The notes under the pieces are model-generated. The model was given only the letters and a program-made list of their open reading frames with translations, did no database searches and was not told where the DNA came from. From the NCBI GenBank assembly GCA_900770835.1, contig CAAGLQ010000150.1, positions 1-38,742 on the forward strand: a stretch of DNA of 38,742 bases. Direction: 5' to 3'. Made by a program: the position numbers and the translations under genes. This stretch comes from an uncultured Parabacteroides sp. (GTDB taxonomy: Bacteria; Bacteroidota; Bacteroidia; Bacteroidales; Tannerellaceae). This document shows positions 8,371 to 16,462 of this stretch, one piece after another. Within the stretch, counting starts at the first letter, position 1. The number at the start of each line of letters is the position of its first letter.

Positions 8371-9654
8371 ATGAGAAAGTTAGTAGGTTTATCCGTATTT
8401 CTGGGGGCATTGAGCTTATTTGCTTGCTCCGATGATGAGATGCCAGCGATGAAGGAGAACACGAAGGGGTGTTTTCTGAAGGATATTCAGCTGGATGTGT
8501 TCAACGAGCCTGACACGAAGAGTAACTTCGAGGGGCTGGTAGGCGCTAATGACGCAGTGACGAATCCTTGGATTCAGGGGGATAAGGTGCGTTTGTTCGT
8601 AACGGATTATGAGAATGCTATTTTGGGTACCTTTAATCGGTATGAGGGTGCGATTGCCCTGAACCGTGAGTTGTCCTATGATGCGTCCTTGTTGGGTTGG
8701 GAATATTCAGACGGTCGTGACCCGGTGACGTTGTCCAATGTCAAGAGCCGTTTGTATGCGTTCTCACCGTCTCAGACAGTGACGACGAGTCCGTACTACA
8801 ATGGGGATGCTTCCTTGAACCCCAATGCGGTGCCTATCGAGTTTAATACGCCGAACAAGGTGGATTTCCTGTTTGGCACGCATCGCAATACGAAGGATGG
8901 TACGACCGACTTGGCAGGCGATAACCAAACGGATACGGGTGGTTCTTCCCATGAGTTTGGTACCAACAAGGATTATGTGGATAACGAGAACGTGAAGCTG
9001 CGTCTTTATATGAAGCATGCGCAGGCTTATGTGCAGGTGAACCTGCTCAAAGAGGCGGTGGATCCCAAAGAGAAATACTCTGGCTTGGGTATCGTGACGA
9101 AGGTGCAGATCATGGGTCTCAAGCGTACGGTGAACGCTTACAACAAACCGGTGGTGGTACCCGATGATGATCCGACATTGCCGACGAACGGTACGGTGAA
9201 CGTGACCAACAACGGTGCGATCACGGTGACGAACACGGCGATCCTCGACATGACGGACTTCTTTGGGGATACGCGTAACTTGATCGATGGGGAGACGAGT
9301 CATGCGGCTCGTACGGAGTTTGCGCTGAACCCGACCGTGGATCCGGGTACGCCGAGTTGGGAGAAGGGCTTCGCCCTTGTTTGCCCGACACCGGCCAGCA
9401 AGGTGCGTGGTTTCTATATCCAGGTGGATGGCAAGGATTACTATGTTGACTCTTGTGAGGCGGATGGTACCGATATCGAGTGGAAGGCGGGTTATAAATA
9501 TACGTATAACTTGATCTTGACGGGTAAGGGTATCAACTTGGTACCGGATCCGGATAATCCAGATCGTGACGGCGATGTCGATGGGGATGGTATCTCTGAC
9601 TACATCGTTGTGAAACCCTGGAATGTCGTGACTTCAATCAATAAGGATTTCTAA
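8371..9654 (+). CDS. Fimbrillin-family lipoprotein 4, with Asp-rich loop
   Basis: 427 aa. Lipoprotein signal with lipobox LFAC followed by SDDE. It is a close paralog of the gene at 6199: both share the YNGDASL, FNTPNKVDFL, GTHRNTKDGT and LKHAQ/MKHAQ segments in the same order. A distinctive insertion at about residues 393-412 is Asp/Gly-rich (DGDVDGDG), resembling calcium-binding EF-hand-like or thrombospondin-type-3 loops, just before the terminal VVKPWN strand. It is the last gene of the pilus operon and is followed by a hairpin terminator, so it may be the tip or a regulatory subunit. Confidence 0.85.
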   Translation: MRKLVGLSVFLGALSLFACSDDEMPAMKENTKGCFLKDIQLDVFNEPDTKSNFEGLVGANDAVTNPWIQGDKVRLFVTDYENAILGTFNRYEGAIALNRELSYDASLLGWEYSDGRDPVTLSNVKSRLYAFSPSQTVTTSPYYNGDASLNPNAVPIEFNTPNKVDFLFGTHRNTKDGTTDLAGDNQTDTGGSSHEFGTNKDYVDNENVKLRLYMKHAQAYVQVNLLKEAVDPKEKYSGLGIVTKVQIMGLKRTVNAYNKPVVVPDDDPTLPTNGTVNVTNNGAITVTNTAILDMTDFFGDTRNLIDGETSHAARTEFALNPTVDPGTPSWEKGFALVCPTPASKVRGFYIQVDGKDYYVDSCEADGTDIEWKAGYKYTYNLILTGKGINLVPDPDNPDRDGDVDGDGISDYIVVKPWNVVTSINKDF

Positions 9655-9682
9655 GTTTTCACATATAGTGAGTTTTGGGGTG

Positions 9683-9714
9683 AGGGAATGGGTCCTTGTT
9701 TAGGCCCATTCCCT
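9683..9714 (+). terminator. Terminator of the pilus operon
   Basis: Stem of about 13 bp with a single bulged T (AGGGAATGGG-T-CCT at 9683-9696 against AGGCCCATTCCCT at 9702-9714) and a 5-base loop. It lies 28 bases after the last fimbrillin stop. The downstream T content is modest. Confidence 0.75.
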
Positions 9715-9752
9715 TATAGTCCTAACTGATTTAAGTATTTATCATTGGTCCT

Positions 9753-11798
9753 ATGGATGAAACAAGAGAGCAACAGAAGATTTACTCGTTCATGCAGACG
9801 CTGGTGTACTTCATGCTTCTGCTGGAGGTGGCGGTGTTTTGTGGATTGCCGGATTTGGGTATGTTTCAGCCGGTATTGGAACGGTTGAAGGGTTTCCCGA
9901 TATACAACAGTATCTTTTACAGCAAGCTGTCGATCTTGTTTCTCCAGATGCTGGTGAGCATCGGGTCGAGACCGCAGAAACAGGTGGAGTTTAACCCTTA
10001 TGTGCAGGTGGGCCTGCCCATCGGTGTGGGTCTTCTCTTCTTTTTTGGGTCTGCCTTCTTTATTCTCTTGCGTGAGCCGGAGCAGTCGCAGTGGTACAAC
10101 TGGACCAGTATCCTTTTTATTGTGACGGGCTTCATTGGGTGTATCTTGCTAAACGTGGGTTTTGACAATGTGTCGAAGCAGATCCGAAGTGGTATGTTGC
10201 GGGATCGTTTCAACGATGAGCAGGAGTCGTTCGAACAGACCCGAGAGAAGAACGACAACGCCTTTTCTGTCAATATCCCCATGGAGTTTTTCTACAAGAA
10301 ACGGTGGCATCGGGGGTGGATGAATATTGTCAATCCGTTCCGTGGCACGTTGTTGATCGGCACACCGGGTTCTGGTAAGTCCTTCTCCGTGGTGAATAGC
10401 TATATCCGGCAACACTCGGCCAAGGGGTTTGCGCTGATGGTGTATGACTTCAAATTTCCGGACTTAGCGAATATCGCTTTCTATAACTTCCTGATGAATC
10501 AGAAGAAGGGGATCATCCCGGATATCTTTGGCTTCAACGTCGTAAACTTCAATAACATTGAGTACTCACGTCGTATCAACCCCCTAAAACCGGAGTATCT
10601 GCAGACCTTGGCGGATGCGATCGAGACGGCAACGGCGGTCGTGGAGTCCTTGAAAAAGGGCGGTAACGAAGGGGGCGGTGGTTCAGACCAGTTCTTCTCA
10701 CAGTCCGCAATCAACTTCTTGGCGGCTTGTCTCTACTATTTCTCTCGGTTTCCCTCCAAGAACCGGAAGGGGGCTAACGATAAACAGGCAACGGATTTCT
10801 CCTCGTTGGGAGTAAAACAGGGTGAGTGGTCGGACTTACCGCATGTGCTGGCGTTTATCAACCGCTCCTATGCGGAGATCTTTGCGGTGCTCTTCGAGGA
10901 GCCGGAGCTGGAGTCTTTGCTTTCTCCGTTTAAGACGGCGTTTGAGAACCAGGCGTTCGACCAGTTGGAGGGTCAGATCGGTACGTTGAAGATCTCTATC
11001 TCCCGTTTGGCGACTAAGGAGTCTTACTGGGTGTTCAGTGGGGATGATTTCTCCTTGCATATCACCAACCCGAAGAAACCGAGTTACCTGGTGATCGCGA
11101 ATAGCCCGGCGACACAGGATATCAACTCGGCTTTGAATGCCTTGGTGCTGAACCGTCTGGTGCGTTTGGTCAATACCAAAGGGAATCTGCCTTGTTCCAT
11201 CATCATCGATGAGATGCCGACGATCTATTTCCATAAGATCGCAAACTTGATCGCGACGGCTCGTTCAAATAAGGTATCGGTGTTGATGGGTATTCAGGAG
11301 AAACCGCAGCTGGTGGAGCAGTATGGCAAGACGGGCGCGGATGTGATCTTCTCCGTGGTGGGTAATGTGATCAGTGGATCGGCTCGATCCAAGGATACGT
11401 TGGACTGGCTGCAGACCTTCTTCGGGAAGATCAAGCAGATGAAAGAGGGTGTATCCATCGCGGATAATAAGACGACGATCTCACTCAATGAGAATCTGGA
11501 CTTCGTGATTCCGGCAAGCCGTATCGCAAACCTCCCGACGGGTTCGCTGGTGGCTCAGCTGGCGATGGATTTCTCCGATAAGGAGGACTTCCCTCGTTGT
11601 ATGTATAACTGCCGGACGAAGCCGGACCTGAAGATGATCAAGGAGGAGGAGGCGCACTACGTGAAGATCCCGAAGTATTACAACTTCAACAGTGTGGCGG
11701 AGCGTGAGGCTCACCTCTCCGCGAATTACTTCAAGATCGTGACTGATATTGATAAGATGATCAAATGCATGGATCCGGATATGTTTACCAAACGATAG
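9753..11798 (+). CDS. Type IV coupling protein, Bacteroides MobC/TraG family
   Basis: 681 aa. In conjugation, this VirD4-like hexameric ATPase hands the relaxase-DNA complex to the secretion channel at the inner membrane. Two to four N-terminal membrane segments lie within about residues 10-140. Walker A (GTPGSGKS) is at about 203-210 and the Walker B region (SIIIDEMPT) at about 484-492. Segments such as YKKRWHRGW, NPFRGTLLIGTPGSGKSF, YWVFSGDDFSL and IATARSNKVSVLMG match the Bacteroides MobC pattern I know. No relaxase, mating-pair or integrase gene lies within the window, so it is orphaned here or belongs to an element whose other genes are outside. No clear promoter is seen in the 38 bases after the terminator. 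Confidence 0.9.
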   Translation: MDETREQQKIYSFMQTLVYFMLLLEVAVFCGLPDLGMFQPVLERLKGFPIYNSIFYSKLSILFLQMLVSIGSRPQKQVEFNPYVQVGLPIGVGLLFFFGSAFFILLREPEQSQWYNWTSILFIVTGFIGCILLNVGFDNVSKQIRSGMLRDRFNDEQESFEQTREKNDNAFSVNIPMEFFYKKRWHRGWMNIVNPFRGTLLIGTPGSGKSFSVVNSYIRQHSAKGFALMVYDFKFPDLANIAFYNFLMNQKKGIIPDIFGFNVVNFNNIEYSRRINPLKPEYLQTLADAIETATAVVESLKKGGNEGGGGSDQFFSQSAINFLAACLYYFSRFPSKNRKGANDKQATDFSSLGVKQGEWSDLPHVLAFINRSYAEIFAVLFEEPELESLLSPFKTAFENQAFDQLEGQIGTLKISISRLATKESYWVFSGDDFSLHITNPKKPSYLVIANSPATQDINSALNALVLNRLVRLVNTKGNLPCSIIIDEMPTIYFHKIANLIATARSNKVSVLMGIQEKPQLVEQYGKTGADVIFSVVGNVISGSARSKDTLDWLQTFFGKIKQMKEGVSIADNKTTISLNENLDFVIPASRIANLPTGSLVAQLAMDFSDKEDFPRCMYNCRTKPDLKMIKEEEAHYVKIPKYYNFNSVAEREAHLSANYFKIVTDIDKMIKCMDPDMFTKR

Positions 11799-11853
11799 AT
11801 GGTGTATGATACCGGATCCTAGTTTGCAGTGGCAATAACGTTAGATTTTCAAA

Positions 11854-11877
11854 TCATAATTTGTGTTGAAATTATGA
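11854..11877. repeat. Perfect 9-bp inverted repeat
   Basis: TCATAATTT at 11854-11862 and its exact complement at 11869-11877, with a 6-base spacer. It lies 55 bases after the coupling-protein stop. AT-rich, without a T-run: it may be an operator or a protein-binding site rather than a terminator. Confidence 0.5.
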
Positions 11878-11952
11878 CGTCCGACACCTAGTCGTCGGGA
11901 GATGATAGGGTGCCATAAACTACAAAATGTTTCCAATATGGACTAAAACAAT

Positions 11953-11993
11953 GAGACGGTTGCTTTGGGAAAAGAGGCCGTCTCCTAATTTTT
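11953..11993 (+). terminator. Terminator after the coupling protein
   Basis: 7-bp GC-rich stem (GAGACGG at 11953-11959 with CCGTCTC at 11978-11984), an 18-base loop, then CTAATTTTT. A typical intrinsic terminator layout located 155 bases beyond the coupling-protein stop. Confidence 0.7.
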
Positions 11994-12022
11994 CTCTTTC
12001 CGAGGGATTTCTTTTTAGCTTT

Positions 12023-12055
12023 TTGAAGCATTTTTCGACAGGTTTGCTACCTTTG
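12023..12055 (+). promoter_or_regulatory. Promoter for the peptidase gene at 12081
   Basis: TTG at 12023-12025, 22 bases, then TACCTTTG at 12048-12055. The spacing is slightly long, but the -7 box is perfect and lies 25 bases before the ATG. Confidence 0.6.
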
Positions 12056-12080
12056 GCCTGTCCTATTATTATATTTTGTC

Positions 12081-13712
12081 ATGACGAATCTTAAGCATTG
12101 GCTCATTGCGGCCTTCTGCTTGCTGAGCGCAAGCGTCTCCTTCGCCCAATCGGGGTGGAGCGATTTTAGTTTTGAACGGATCTATCTCTATGGGCAGATT
12201 AACACACCATTGGAGAAGGGGTCCGAAGTGTTTAGACAGGTGTTCCCTGATCTGGAGAACGATATCAATGCCGTGGCCCGAAAGGTGATCGAGGTCTTGT
12301 ATAGTTCTCCTGCTGATCCGATCCCGAGGGCAACAACCCTCTATTATACCGTTTATCCGGATGGTCCGCTCTCAGCGAATGGTAGTGTTCCTCCGGTGAC
12401 GAAGCTGACGTTGAACTCGGAATATGTGGCGCAATGCTATACTCGCTATGGACAGGATCTCGACAAGGTGCGCGAGGAGCTGGTGGGCGTACTCTCGCAT
12501 GAGTTGGTTCATACGTTTCAAGCTAGACCGAAGAATTGTGGTTCGTATGGAGAGGATCCGGTCTATACCTCCTTTATCGAGGGTATGGCGGATGCTTGTC
12601 GCTACCTGGTGGGGGACCACTCCTGGAGTAAACCGGAGTTGGGTGGTAGTTATTTGAATGGTTACACCACGACCGGTTTCTTCTTGCTCTACTTGCAGGA
12701 CAAGTATGACAAGGACTTCATCCGCAAATTCAATCAAAGTGCGAACGAGTTAGATACCTGGAGCTACAATGGGGCAATCAAGATGATATTGGGTGAGCAA
12801 TATGATGTGAACGATCTCTGGAAAGAGTATCAGAAATCGTTAAGTAACTCAGTGCCGGAGCTTCCGACGGTAACGAAACTGGTTAACTTGTCTCAGGCGG
12901 GTACGCTGAATGCCCAGTTGGATGTGGAGGCGTTAACCAGTGTGACCGATTTGACCATCCGCGGAAAGATGAACGCTAAGGATTTTGATGTGCTGAGACG
13001 TATGGGATCGCTCACCAATCTGAACATCAAAGATGTCCAGATTGAGGGATTGACCCATGTGGAGCATAGCAATCCGTTGGGCATCGATAATAAGGCGGAC
13101 TTTATACCGGCGAACGCGTTTGAGAGTCATCAGCGTTTGTCATCTATCGTGTTGCCTGCGGGTTTGAAAGGTATCACCTCTATGGCCTTCAAACGGTGCG
13201 CACATCTCTCGGGTATGATTGATCTGCCGGCTACGGTGGAGGAGATCCAGAGTGTGGCGTTTGAGGATGACTCATGTATTGAAGGGTTCATCTGTCGCTC
13301 AACGACACCTCCGGCGTTGAATGCGACCTTCCTGGACTATCCCTCTTTCTATGGGTTGTTCTTGGAGACATTGACACTGAAAGTGCCAAAGGGTAGCTTG
13401 GCGGCTTACCAACAGGCGGATGTCTGGAAGGACTTTGGTCGTATCGAGGAGTTTGATCCGGCTTCTGTGGCGAACGCGGTGGTTAAGGATCTGCCGGAGA
13501 CTGTCGTTGACGTGGTGGGTAACGCTATCCATGTATCGGCTCCGTTGACCTTTGTGGGTGTATCCTTGTACGATATGGAGGGACGGCTAATCAGTCGCCA
13601 ACAGTTTAACCATGCCAACGCAGCGGATGTTTCCATCCCGGCGGGCAAGGGTATCCGTATTGTGAAGGTGGACTTCTCACAGGGCTTGAGCGAAAGCTTC
13701 AAAGTTAAATAG
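12081..13712 (+). CDS. Secreted basic-secretory-protein-type zinc peptidase with leucine-rich repeats
   Basis: 543 aa. Signal peptide to about residue 22 (SVSFA-Q). Residues 30-255 match the plant/bacterial basic secretory protein family (PF04450): zinc motif HELVH at 140-144 inside VLSHELVHTFQ, followed by FIEGMADACRY, GYTTTGFFLLYL and a closing LWKEYQKSL. Residues about 285-430 contain BspA-type LRR_5 repeats (LTNLNIKDV, LPAGLKGITSMAFKRCAHLS, IDLPATVEEIQSVAFEDD). The last 75 residues (SLYDMEGRLISRQ, IPAGKGIRIVKV, SFKVK) resemble a type IX secretion C-terminal signal. It is probably a surface or secreted protease. It has its own promoter and a terminator follows. Confidence 0.87.
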   Translation: MTNLKHWLIAAFCLLSASVSFAQSGWSDFSFERIYLYGQINTPLEKGSEVFRQVFPDLENDINAVARKVIEVLYSSPADPIPRATTLYYTVYPDGPLSANGSVPPVTKLTLNSEYVAQCYTRYGQDLDKVREELVGVLSHELVHTFQARPKNCGSYGEDPVYTSFIEGMADACRYLVGDHSWSKPELGGSYLNGYTTTGFFLLYLQDKYDKDFIRKFNQSANELDTWSYNGAIKMILGEQYDVNDLWKEYQKSLSNSVPELPTVTKLVNLSQAGTLNAQLDVEALTSVTDLTIRGKMNAKDFDVLRRMGSLTNLNIKDVQIEGLTHVEHSNPLGIDNKADFIPANAFESHQRLSSIVLPAGLKGITSMAFKRCAHLSGMIDLPATVEEIQSVAFEDDSCIEGFICRSTTPPALNATFLDYPSFYGLFLETLTLKVPKGSLAAYQQADVWKDFGRIEEFDPASVANAVVKDLPETVVDVVGNAIHVSAPLTFVGVSLYDMEGRLISRQQFNHANAADVSIPAGKGIRIVKVDFSQGLSESFKVK

Positions 13713-13732
13713 TAGTTCGTTTTGTGTTTATC

Positions 13733-13764
13733 AGGGGTGGGGTGGCTTAGGCAACTCTGCCCCT
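13733..13764 (+). terminator. Probable terminator after the peptidase gene
   Basis: AGGGG at 13733-13737 pairs with CCCCT at 13760-13764, and an alternative 7-bp stem with two G-T pairs lies within it. TATTGTGTTTT follows. A moderately convincing terminator. Confidence 0.5.
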
Positions 13765-13810
13765 TATTGTGTTTTCATGTGTTCCTATATCTTAATAATT
13801 GATTAGGGTT

Positions 13811-13841
13811 TTGGTCGTTGGGTGCCGATTGCATACCTTCG
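13811..13841 (+). promoter_or_regulatory. Promoter for the gene at 13866
   Basis: TTG at 13811-13813, 20 bases, then TACCTTCG at 13834-13841, one mismatch from TAnnTTTG. It overlaps a non-ATG upstream extension of the downstream frame, which supports the ATG at 13866 as the start. Confidence 0.6.
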
Positions 13842-13865
13842 CTGCTGTTACCAAACTATTTTTCA

Positions 13866-14198
13866 ATGGAAATTCAATGTTTATCGAAGTCTTTTGTTGA
13901 GTTTTTAAGCAAGGACATGACCGCGGAGGCTACCAAAGCGAATGCTAACGTGGGTATCGTAGTAGGGGACAAAGCGCTGTTTGTACCGTATCATTCCATT
14001 CTGGATTTTAAGCAGAGCAAGCAGACCTTGACGATGTGCATGCTCTTCGAGTGTTGCCGATCCGATGGGGATTTATTGGGTTTCTCCAATACCTTATGTA
14101 TCGTGGATCTCTTGAATCCGACCATGACCAAGGAGGAGTGGCTGGAGGAGGTTAAGCAACAACTCACGAGTGAGGAGCATCAAAAAAAGACGGGCTGA
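13866..14198 (+). CDS. Hypothetical protein, 110 aa
   Basis: I do not recognise it. The ATG at 13866 (MEIQCLSKSFVEFL) is used because the upstream TTG start would overlap the promoter. No signal peptide. It looks like a compact alpha/beta protein: helix, strand (NVGIVVGDKALFVPY), helix, strands (LTMCMLFECC), then a C-terminal charged helix (MTKEEWLEEVKQQL). It is monocistronic, between a promoter at 13811 and a strong terminator at 14281. No function proposed. Confidence 0.65.
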   Translation: MEIQCLSKSFVEFLSKDMTAEATKANANVGIVVGDKALFVPYHSILDFKQSKQTLTMCMLFECCRSDGDLLGFSNTLCIVDLLNPTMTKEEWLEEVKQQLTSEEHQKKTG

Positions 14199-14280
14199 GG
14201 GATGGTATGTGGGCTATCTTTTAGTCATGGGTTTGTCCAGGAAGAATAGTGGTGGAGATTGCAAATTGTTTTTTTTTTGG

Positions 14281-14311
14281 AACGGTAGGAATTATTTCCT
14301 GCCGTTTTTTT
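14281..14311 (+). terminator. Strong intrinsic terminator
   Basis: 11-bp stem with one G-T pair (AACGGTAGGAA at 14281-14291, TTCCTGCCGTT at 14296-14306), loop TTAT, and a run of seven T bases to 14311. Confidence 0.85.
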
Positions 14312-14401
14312 GTGTGTTTGCGCAATTTGTATAGACACATATCGCAGTTGAAAATCTTGAGTTTACGTATGTTAATGACGACTGTTTTTTCGGATTTTTA
14401 C

Positions 14402-14433
14402 TTGGCGAATCCGATCGCTCCTTTGTAACTTTG
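14402..14433 (+). promoter_or_regulatory. Promoter of the small-protein/Sel1 unit
   Basis: TTG at 14402-14404, 21 bases, then TAACTTTG at 14426-14433. The first ATG follows 18 bases later at 14452. Confidence 0.75.
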
Positions 14434-14451
14434 TTAGAAAAGGTATGAGAT

Positions 14452-14625
14452 ATGGCACGAAAAAGTAATACAGGTATTCCGGGATTGAGCTTCTCTTGGA
14501 GAAGGGCGTTGGGCATCACACAGGCGAAACAGCAGTTTGCGCGTAAGACGGGTATCCCGACCTCAAAGTCCGGAGTGGAGCGGAAGATTGGTTCCGCAAT
14601 ATTGAAATTTTTGTTTGGTCGATAA
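14452..14625 (+). CDS. Small basic protein, 57 aa
   Basis: An ATG at 14452 opens 57 codons to a TAA at 14623-14625. The protein is very basic (MARKSNTGIPGLSFSW at the start, TGIPTSKSG in the middle, ending LKFLFGR) and repeats a TGIP motif at residues 7-10 and 33-36. Short basic proteins with a GIPGLSFSW-type start are, from memory, scattered among bacterial genomes and mobile elements without assigned function; this recollection is uncertain. A perfect promoter is immediately upstream and the next gene starts 12 bases after the stop, so it is the first gene of a three-gene transcript. DNA or RNA binding is possible from charge alone. Confidence 0.7.
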   Translation: MARKSNTGIPGLSFSWRRALGITQAKQQFARKTGIPTSKSGVERKIGSAILKFLFGR

Positions 14626-14637
14626 AAGTGTAGCTAT

Positions 14638-16440
14638 ATGAACCAGTCCATGTTTGGTTTGATCGAAGAGCTCTTCGAGACGATGGATCATCCATCGGCC
14701 TTGGCTGCCTTGCAACAACAGGTGGACAAGGGGGATTTGGATGCGATGCTTTTCTTAGGGGTATATTATATGTATATCGCGGAGAGGTGTCAGCCCGAAA
14801 AGGCTTTGTCTTATTTGGATATGGCCTATGAACGGCATGGGGAGACCTATGGGTTGCTGATCCGTGCGCTAGAGGAGGAATCGCATGAGCCGGTGGATGT
14901 GGATAGCCATACCTTCGCCTGGGTGATCACGACCTTACTCGATCAGGTCTCGAGCGCTTCGCTGCGGGTGATCAAGCACCTGGTTTGGTTGGCTAAGATC
15001 TATCGGGTTTGCTTTGATGCGAAACCGCTGTTGCAGCGCTTGATTTTTATCATTCGGCATGCTAATCGGGAGGAACTCTTTGAGGCTCGGCTGCTGTATG
15101 TGGAGCTGTTGTCGCTCTCCCAACTGAATACCTTCAGTCAGGAGAAGGCTTTGCGCTATTGGACTACGATGCTAGAGCATTATCCGGTGGCAGCGACGGC
15201 GCGACGGGCGCTGTATATGCACTTCAGGCTGCGGGGTGAACTACTGTCTGATGCGCAGGTCGAGGCGTTTATCGACCGTGAGGAGTCAAACAATAGGGAT
15301 ATAGCCCTCTACAAGGGCTATTGGGAGTTGTGTCGGGGTGACTTGCTGCAGGCGTACAGGTCGTTTGAAAAGGGCTATGCACGGGGTGAGTATCGTTGTG
15401 ACGTGGCTTTGGCTTATTGCTTATGGCATGGGTATGGGACGATGCGGAACCCGGCTCGGGCGAAGGCGCTCTGCTCAGCGGTGGCGGCTCACGATAGTGA
15501 GGCGGCGCTGATGCTCGATCGCTTCTCTTTGCAGGAAGGGGATAGTCGGTGTAGTGTAGCGATAGAGGAGCTGGCTTATCAGGGGTTGGAGTTAAATAAT
15601 GAACGGGCACTGACGGAGCTGATCCTCCAGCGTCATCACTATTGGGTGACGATGGGGTTTGGTAAGCTGGCGCTGGATCAGGCGGTGGCGCATGGGCTGG
15701 ATCGTGGGGTGCCGTTGGCGGCGTTCTATCCCTATCGAGTGGGTGGCGAGTATCATACGGAGTCTAACTTTACGCGTAAAGGTAGCGATTGGCTCTTTTT
15801 CTCCGAGCAACGGGGCTCCCATCCGCTGACGGATTACCAGCTGGGGGTCTATCACTGTGGTATGCAGGAATATGAGGACTCGGCGCGATATTTCATGCGG
15901 GTAGTGCATAATCCCAATGTGTCGCTCTGTTTCCGTAAGCGGGTGGCCGAGGAGCTGGTGGCTCGTTTTGCGACCTTGGCTGATGGCGCCTATTTCGAAC
16001 AGGTGCTGGATTGGTGGGATTACCTGGATCCAGTGGGTTTGCAGGTCGAGCATCTGGCCTTACAGATCTACAAGCGTATGATTGCGATGGATAGCGAGGA
16101 TCCGGAGTACTTGGATCAGCTCGATGAGCTGAAATGCCTCTGCGCTGCCGATCAGTCGGAATTGGGGTTTGTCTATTTTCTGATCGGGTTCTTGCATACG
16201 TTACCCGGAGTGGGGTATGATCCCGATGCGGCGTATGAGAATCTCTGTCGGTCGAGTGAGCTTGACTGCTTCTTGGCGACGGAGAAGCTGTTCTACGACT
16301 CTCTCTATCAGCAGTGCGACTGGGTGCGGGCGGAGGATCGAGACTGGCTCGAAGAGCGACTCGATCACTGTAGCTCTCCCCATCGGCTGGATTGGACGAT
16401 TGGTGAAATGGCAGGATATGGGTTCCTGTCTCTATTATAA
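14638..16440 (+). CDS. Sel1/TPR-like repeat protein, 600 aa
   Basis: A cytoplasmic-looking protein without signal peptide, built from helix-turn-helix repeats. Sel1-like segments include DLDAMLFLGVYYMYIAE near residues 35-50, then QPEKALSYLDMAYERH, and a clear repeat around 230-280 (LLQAYRSFEKGYARGEY, VALAYCLWHGYGTMRNPARAKALC). A late copy (LGFVYFLIGFLHTLPGVGYDPDAAYENL) lies near 510-545. Such repeats normally form protein-binding superhelices. It is translationally close to the 57-aa protein upstream and followed 22 bases later by a second Sel1-like gene. The partner or substrate is unknown. A decayed relative lies at 37906-38519. Confidence 0.8.
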   Translation: MNQSMFGLIEELFETMDHPSALAALQQQVDKGDLDAMLFLGVYYMYIAERCQPEKALSYLDMAYERHGETYGLLIRALEEESHEPVDVDSHTFAWVITTLLDQVSSASLRVIKHLVWLAKIYRVCFDAKPLLQRLIFIIRHANREELFEARLLYVELLSLSQLNTFSQEKALRYWTTMLEHYPVAATARRALYMHFRLRGELLSDAQVEAFIDREESNNRDIALYKGYWELCRGDLLQAYRSFEKGYARGEYRCDVALAYCLWHGYGTMRNPARAKALCSAVAAHDSEAALMLDRFSLQEGDSRCSVAIEELAYQGLELNNERALTELILQRHHYWVTMGFGKLALDQAVAHGLDRGVPLAAFYPYRVGGEYHTESNFTRKGSDWLFFSEQRGSHPLTDYQLGVYHCGMQEYEDSARYFMRVVHNPNVSLCFRKRVAEELVARFATLADGAYFEQVLDWWDYLDPVGLQVEHLALQIYKRMIAMDSEDPEYLDQLDELKCLCAADQSELGFVYFLIGFLHTLPGVGYDPDAAYENLCRSSELDCFLATEKLFYDSLYQQCDWVRAEDRDWLEERLDHCSSPHRLDWTIGEMAGYGFLSLL

Positions 16441-16462
16441 TGTTGTTTAATGTATTTTTGTT

